From assembly GCA_964368625.1 (NCBI GenBank), contig CAYJBH010000014.1, positions 1-64,000 on the forward strand: a DNA stretch of 64,000 bases, given 5' to 3'. Origin of the DNA: CAYJBH01 sp964368625. GTDB lineage: Bacteria; Bacillota; Clostridia; Oscillospirales; Ruminococcaceae. Positions 62,265 through 64,000 of this stretch are shown in pieces; position 1 is the stretch's first letter; each line of letters starts with the position of its first letter. The notes below the pieces were generated by a model that searched no databases, had not been told where the DNA came from, and was given only the letters and a program-made list of their open reading frames with translations. The position numbers were made by a program, and so were the translations under genes.

Positions 62265-62863
62265 GTAGTTTACAAGGATATTTTTCAAAGGCAGCTTTTT
62301 GCCGATCATACGGACTTATAGAGCAGCTTTCTGAATGGGAGAAACCTGAGATTGTTTTAAGCGGTAGAAGCAACGTTGGAAAATCATCGCTTCTTAATCG
62401 TATGTGCTATCAAAAGGCATTAGCAAGGGAAAGTTCCACTCCTGGCAAAACTATAACAATTAACTTTTTTTCACTTCCAACTGCGTATATTGTCGATTTG
62501 CCGGGCTATGGGTTCGCTAGGCGCAGTGCATCAGAGAAGGAAAGATTCGGAAATCTTTGTGAGGGATATGCGCAGCTAAAGGATCGCAGACGTATTTATT
62601 TACAGTTGATTGATGCCCGAAGAGGTATTATGCCTGATGATTTAACCATGCTGAATTTTTTAGAAGATTCGGGTGAGAGTTACATCTGTGTTGTAACAAA
62701 GACAGGTAAACTAAATAAAACAGAGTTTGCATTAAAGCAACGTGAAATTAGTTTTGATTTATCAGAATATTCATGCAATATAGTTTTTACCGATGCAAAA
62801 ACATCTGACGGTTACGATTTATTAAGAGAATATGTAAAGGAGTTTATAGACGCAAATGATTGA
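62261..62863 (+). CDS. engB: Ribosome biogenesis GTPase EngB (YsxC/YihA), with altered G4 motif
   Basis: Small GTPase needed for assembly of the large ribosomal subunit. G1 is GRSNVGKSS (35-43), G2 STPGKT (59-64), G3 DLPGYG (79-84). The G4 motif, normally T-K-x-D, reads Thr146-Lys147-Thr148-Gly149, so the aspartate that fixes guanine is replaced by glycine, and G5 is TDAKTSDG rather than the usual S-S/A-x-K. Length 200 is typical, and lon-engB is a conserved order. The ATG lies in the lon stop (ATGA). Confidence 0.93.
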   Translation: MSSLQGYFSKAAFCRSYGLIEQLSEWEKPEIVLSGRSNVGKSSLLNRMCYQKALARESSTPGKTITINFFSLPTAYIVDLPGYGFARRSASEKERFGNLCEGYAQLKDRRRIYLQLIDARRGIMPDDLTMLNFLEDSGESYICVVTKTGKLNKTEFALKQREISFDLSEYSCNIVFTDAKTSDGYDLLREYVKEFIDAND

Positions 62864-64000
62864 AAATTATCTTGAAGTTAAGGATGGAAGACTTTATTTC
62901 GACGGTGCCGACGTTACCGCCGTTGCTAAAGAATATGGCACACCACTGTTTTTGTTTAGCAAAAATAAGCTTGTAGAAAATATTAATGCTTTTATAGACG
63001 CCTTTGATAAATATTACCCTGAAGGTGTTGTTCAATATGCAGGAAAAGCCTTTTGTTGCAAAGAAATATATCGTATTATTAAACCAATGGGATTACAGTC
63101 AGATGTAGTTTCAATAGGGGAGATGTATACCGCAATCTCGTCTGGTTTTGAAGCCTCCAAAATCTATTTTCATGGCAACAATAAAACTGTTGATGACATC
63201 AGCTATGCTATGCAACAGGATATTGGCTGCTTTGTAGCCGATAATATGATAGAGTTAGAGCTACTTGCAGATATGTCTGCCGCTGCTAAAAAGAAGATTA
63301 ATGTAATGCTTAGAATTAAGCCTGAGGTAGATGCTCATACACATGAATATATACAGACTGGTAAGCTTGATTCTAAATTCGGTCTTGCACTTACAGGAGG
63401 GGAGGCTGATCGTGCCTTTAATTATGTAGTAGCCGCTCCCTATCTAAATCTTCTCGGAGTTCATTGCCATATCGGTTCGCAGATTTTTGAAACCGAGCCA
63501 TTTATCTTGGCAGCAATAAGACTTCTTGAATTTGCCAATGAGATGCGAGACAAAACAGGTTATGCAATATCCGAACTTAATCTCGGTGGTGGCTTTGGAA
63601 TAAGATATACCGGTGATGATAGCCCAAAACCACAGGAAGAATATATAAAGTTATTATCAAAAGCTATAAAAGATTTTTGCGATAAAAACAAATTTCCACT
63701 ACCTAAGCTAATAATCGAACCCGGTCGCTCTATTGTTGGTGATACCTGCATGACCTTATATACGGTAGGGGGGATTAAAGAAATAGAGGGCGTTAGATCT
63801 TATGTTTCCATCGATGGCGGTATGGCGGATAACCCTCGCTTTGCACTATATCAAAGTGTTTATGATTTCCGTATAGCTAATCATGCAAGTAGCCCTGCTG
63901 ATTACATTTGTACAGTTGCAGGACGATGCTGTGAAAGTGGGGATCTTCTTGGCAAAGATGTGTTAATCGCAAAACCATCAGTTGGTGACACCCTTGCAGT
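62856..64000 (+). CDS. lysA: Diaminopimelate decarboxylase (partial, runs off the right edge)
   Basis: PLP enzyme that makes lysine from meso-diaminopimelate, the last step of the branch begun by asd, dapA and dapB in this window. The PLP lysine is in QYAGKAFCCKE (about 54-64), HCHIGSQIFE and LNLGGGFGIRY are the phosphate and substrate segments, and EPGRSIVGD follows; CTVAGRCCESGD near the end carries the active-site cysteine. About 381 codons are visible of the usual 410-430. The start overlaps the engB end by eight bases, so the two are translationally coupled. Confidence 0.95.
   Translation, partial: MIENYLEVKDGRLYFDGADVTAVAKEYGTPLFLFSKNKLVENINAFIDAFDKYYPEGVVQYAGKAFCCKEIYRIIKPMGLQSDVVSIGEMYTAISSGFEASKIYFHGNNKTVDDISYAMQQDIGCFVADNMIELELLADMSAAAKKKINVMLRIKPEVDAHTHEYIQTGKLDSKFGLALTGGEADRAFNYVVAAPYLNLLGVHCHIGSQIFETEPFILAAIRLLEFANEMRDKTGYAISELNLGGGFGIRYTGDDSPKPQEEYIKLLSKAIKDFCDKNKFPLPKLIIEPGRSIVGDTCMTLYTVGGIKEIEGVRSYVSIDGGMADNPRFALYQSVYDFRIANHASSPADYICTVAGRCCESGDLLGKDVLIAKPSVGDTLA

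Overview
The window is low-GC, densely coded DNA from an anaerobic, endospore-forming member of the Firmicutes, most likely class Clostridia. The evidence is a complete spoIIA operon (spoIIAA-spoIIAB-sigF), the sporulation gene yunB, RNase J, a GatCAB amidotransferase, ferredoxin-linked indolepyruvate oxidoreductase, formate-tetrahydrofolate ligase and strong TTGACA/TATAAT promoters with GGAGG ribosome sites. I cannot fix the genus; an Oscillospirales-type gut organism is a reasonable guess. No phage, CRISPR array, complete insertion sequence or defence system is visible.

Layout. Bases 1-17262 form a long minus-strand block read from right to left: RNase J, rplI, dnaB, tilS, hpt, ftsH, a divergent topoisomerase IV-like pair (parE, parC), pfkA, a lipoprotein, valS, an EamA transporter and the start of a family 2 beta-galactosidase. 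A flavin reductase-like gene and galK converge at 17.6-19.4 kb, followed by an rlmD-type methyltransferase. Bases 21-25 kb carry a minus-strand asd-dapA-dapB-capA operon for the lysine/diaminopimelate branch; its last step, lysA, opens at the right edge. Bases 25.2-30 kb hold queA-tgt-yajC, a TIGR04086-like membrane protein and the spoIIA operon. A tRNA-Thr(CGU) at 30.1 kb is preceded by two 104-bp tandem copies of a tRNA-like sequence.

Bases 30.2-34.4 kb carry a MarR-controlled heterodimeric ABC exporter with a two-site palindromic operator. Bases 34.5-36.9 kb carry the aroF-pheA operon, which begins with a phenylalanine-rich leader peptide and an intrinsic terminator, a classic attenuator. 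Bases 37-42.6 kb are accessory: an AraC regulator, a uroporphyrinogen decarboxylase-family protein, a YwaF-like membrane protein, an aldo/keto reductase, a manganese (yybP-ykoY) riboswitch ahead of a cation antiporter, and a YczE-like membrane protein. Bases 42.7-51.3 kb hold yunB, ligA, gatCAB, a YdbC-like protein, an HD hydrolase and a split transketolase. Bases 51.3-58 kb hold fhs, a TVP38 membrane protein, an Fe-S aldo/keto reductase, a cyclophilin and iorAB. Bases 58-59.6 kb contain a fragment of an IS3-family end fused to a broken TfoX-like gene, an esterase and two tRNAs. Bases 59.8-64 kb hold lon, engB and lysA.

The most interesting signals are regulatory RNAs and tRNA-related sequence rather than new protein systems: the Phe attenuator, the Mn riboswitch, a 17-bp hairpin that covers a ribosome binding site, the paired operators, and the tandem tRNA-Thr-like copies. 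All family assignments come from reading motifs; no database search was run.
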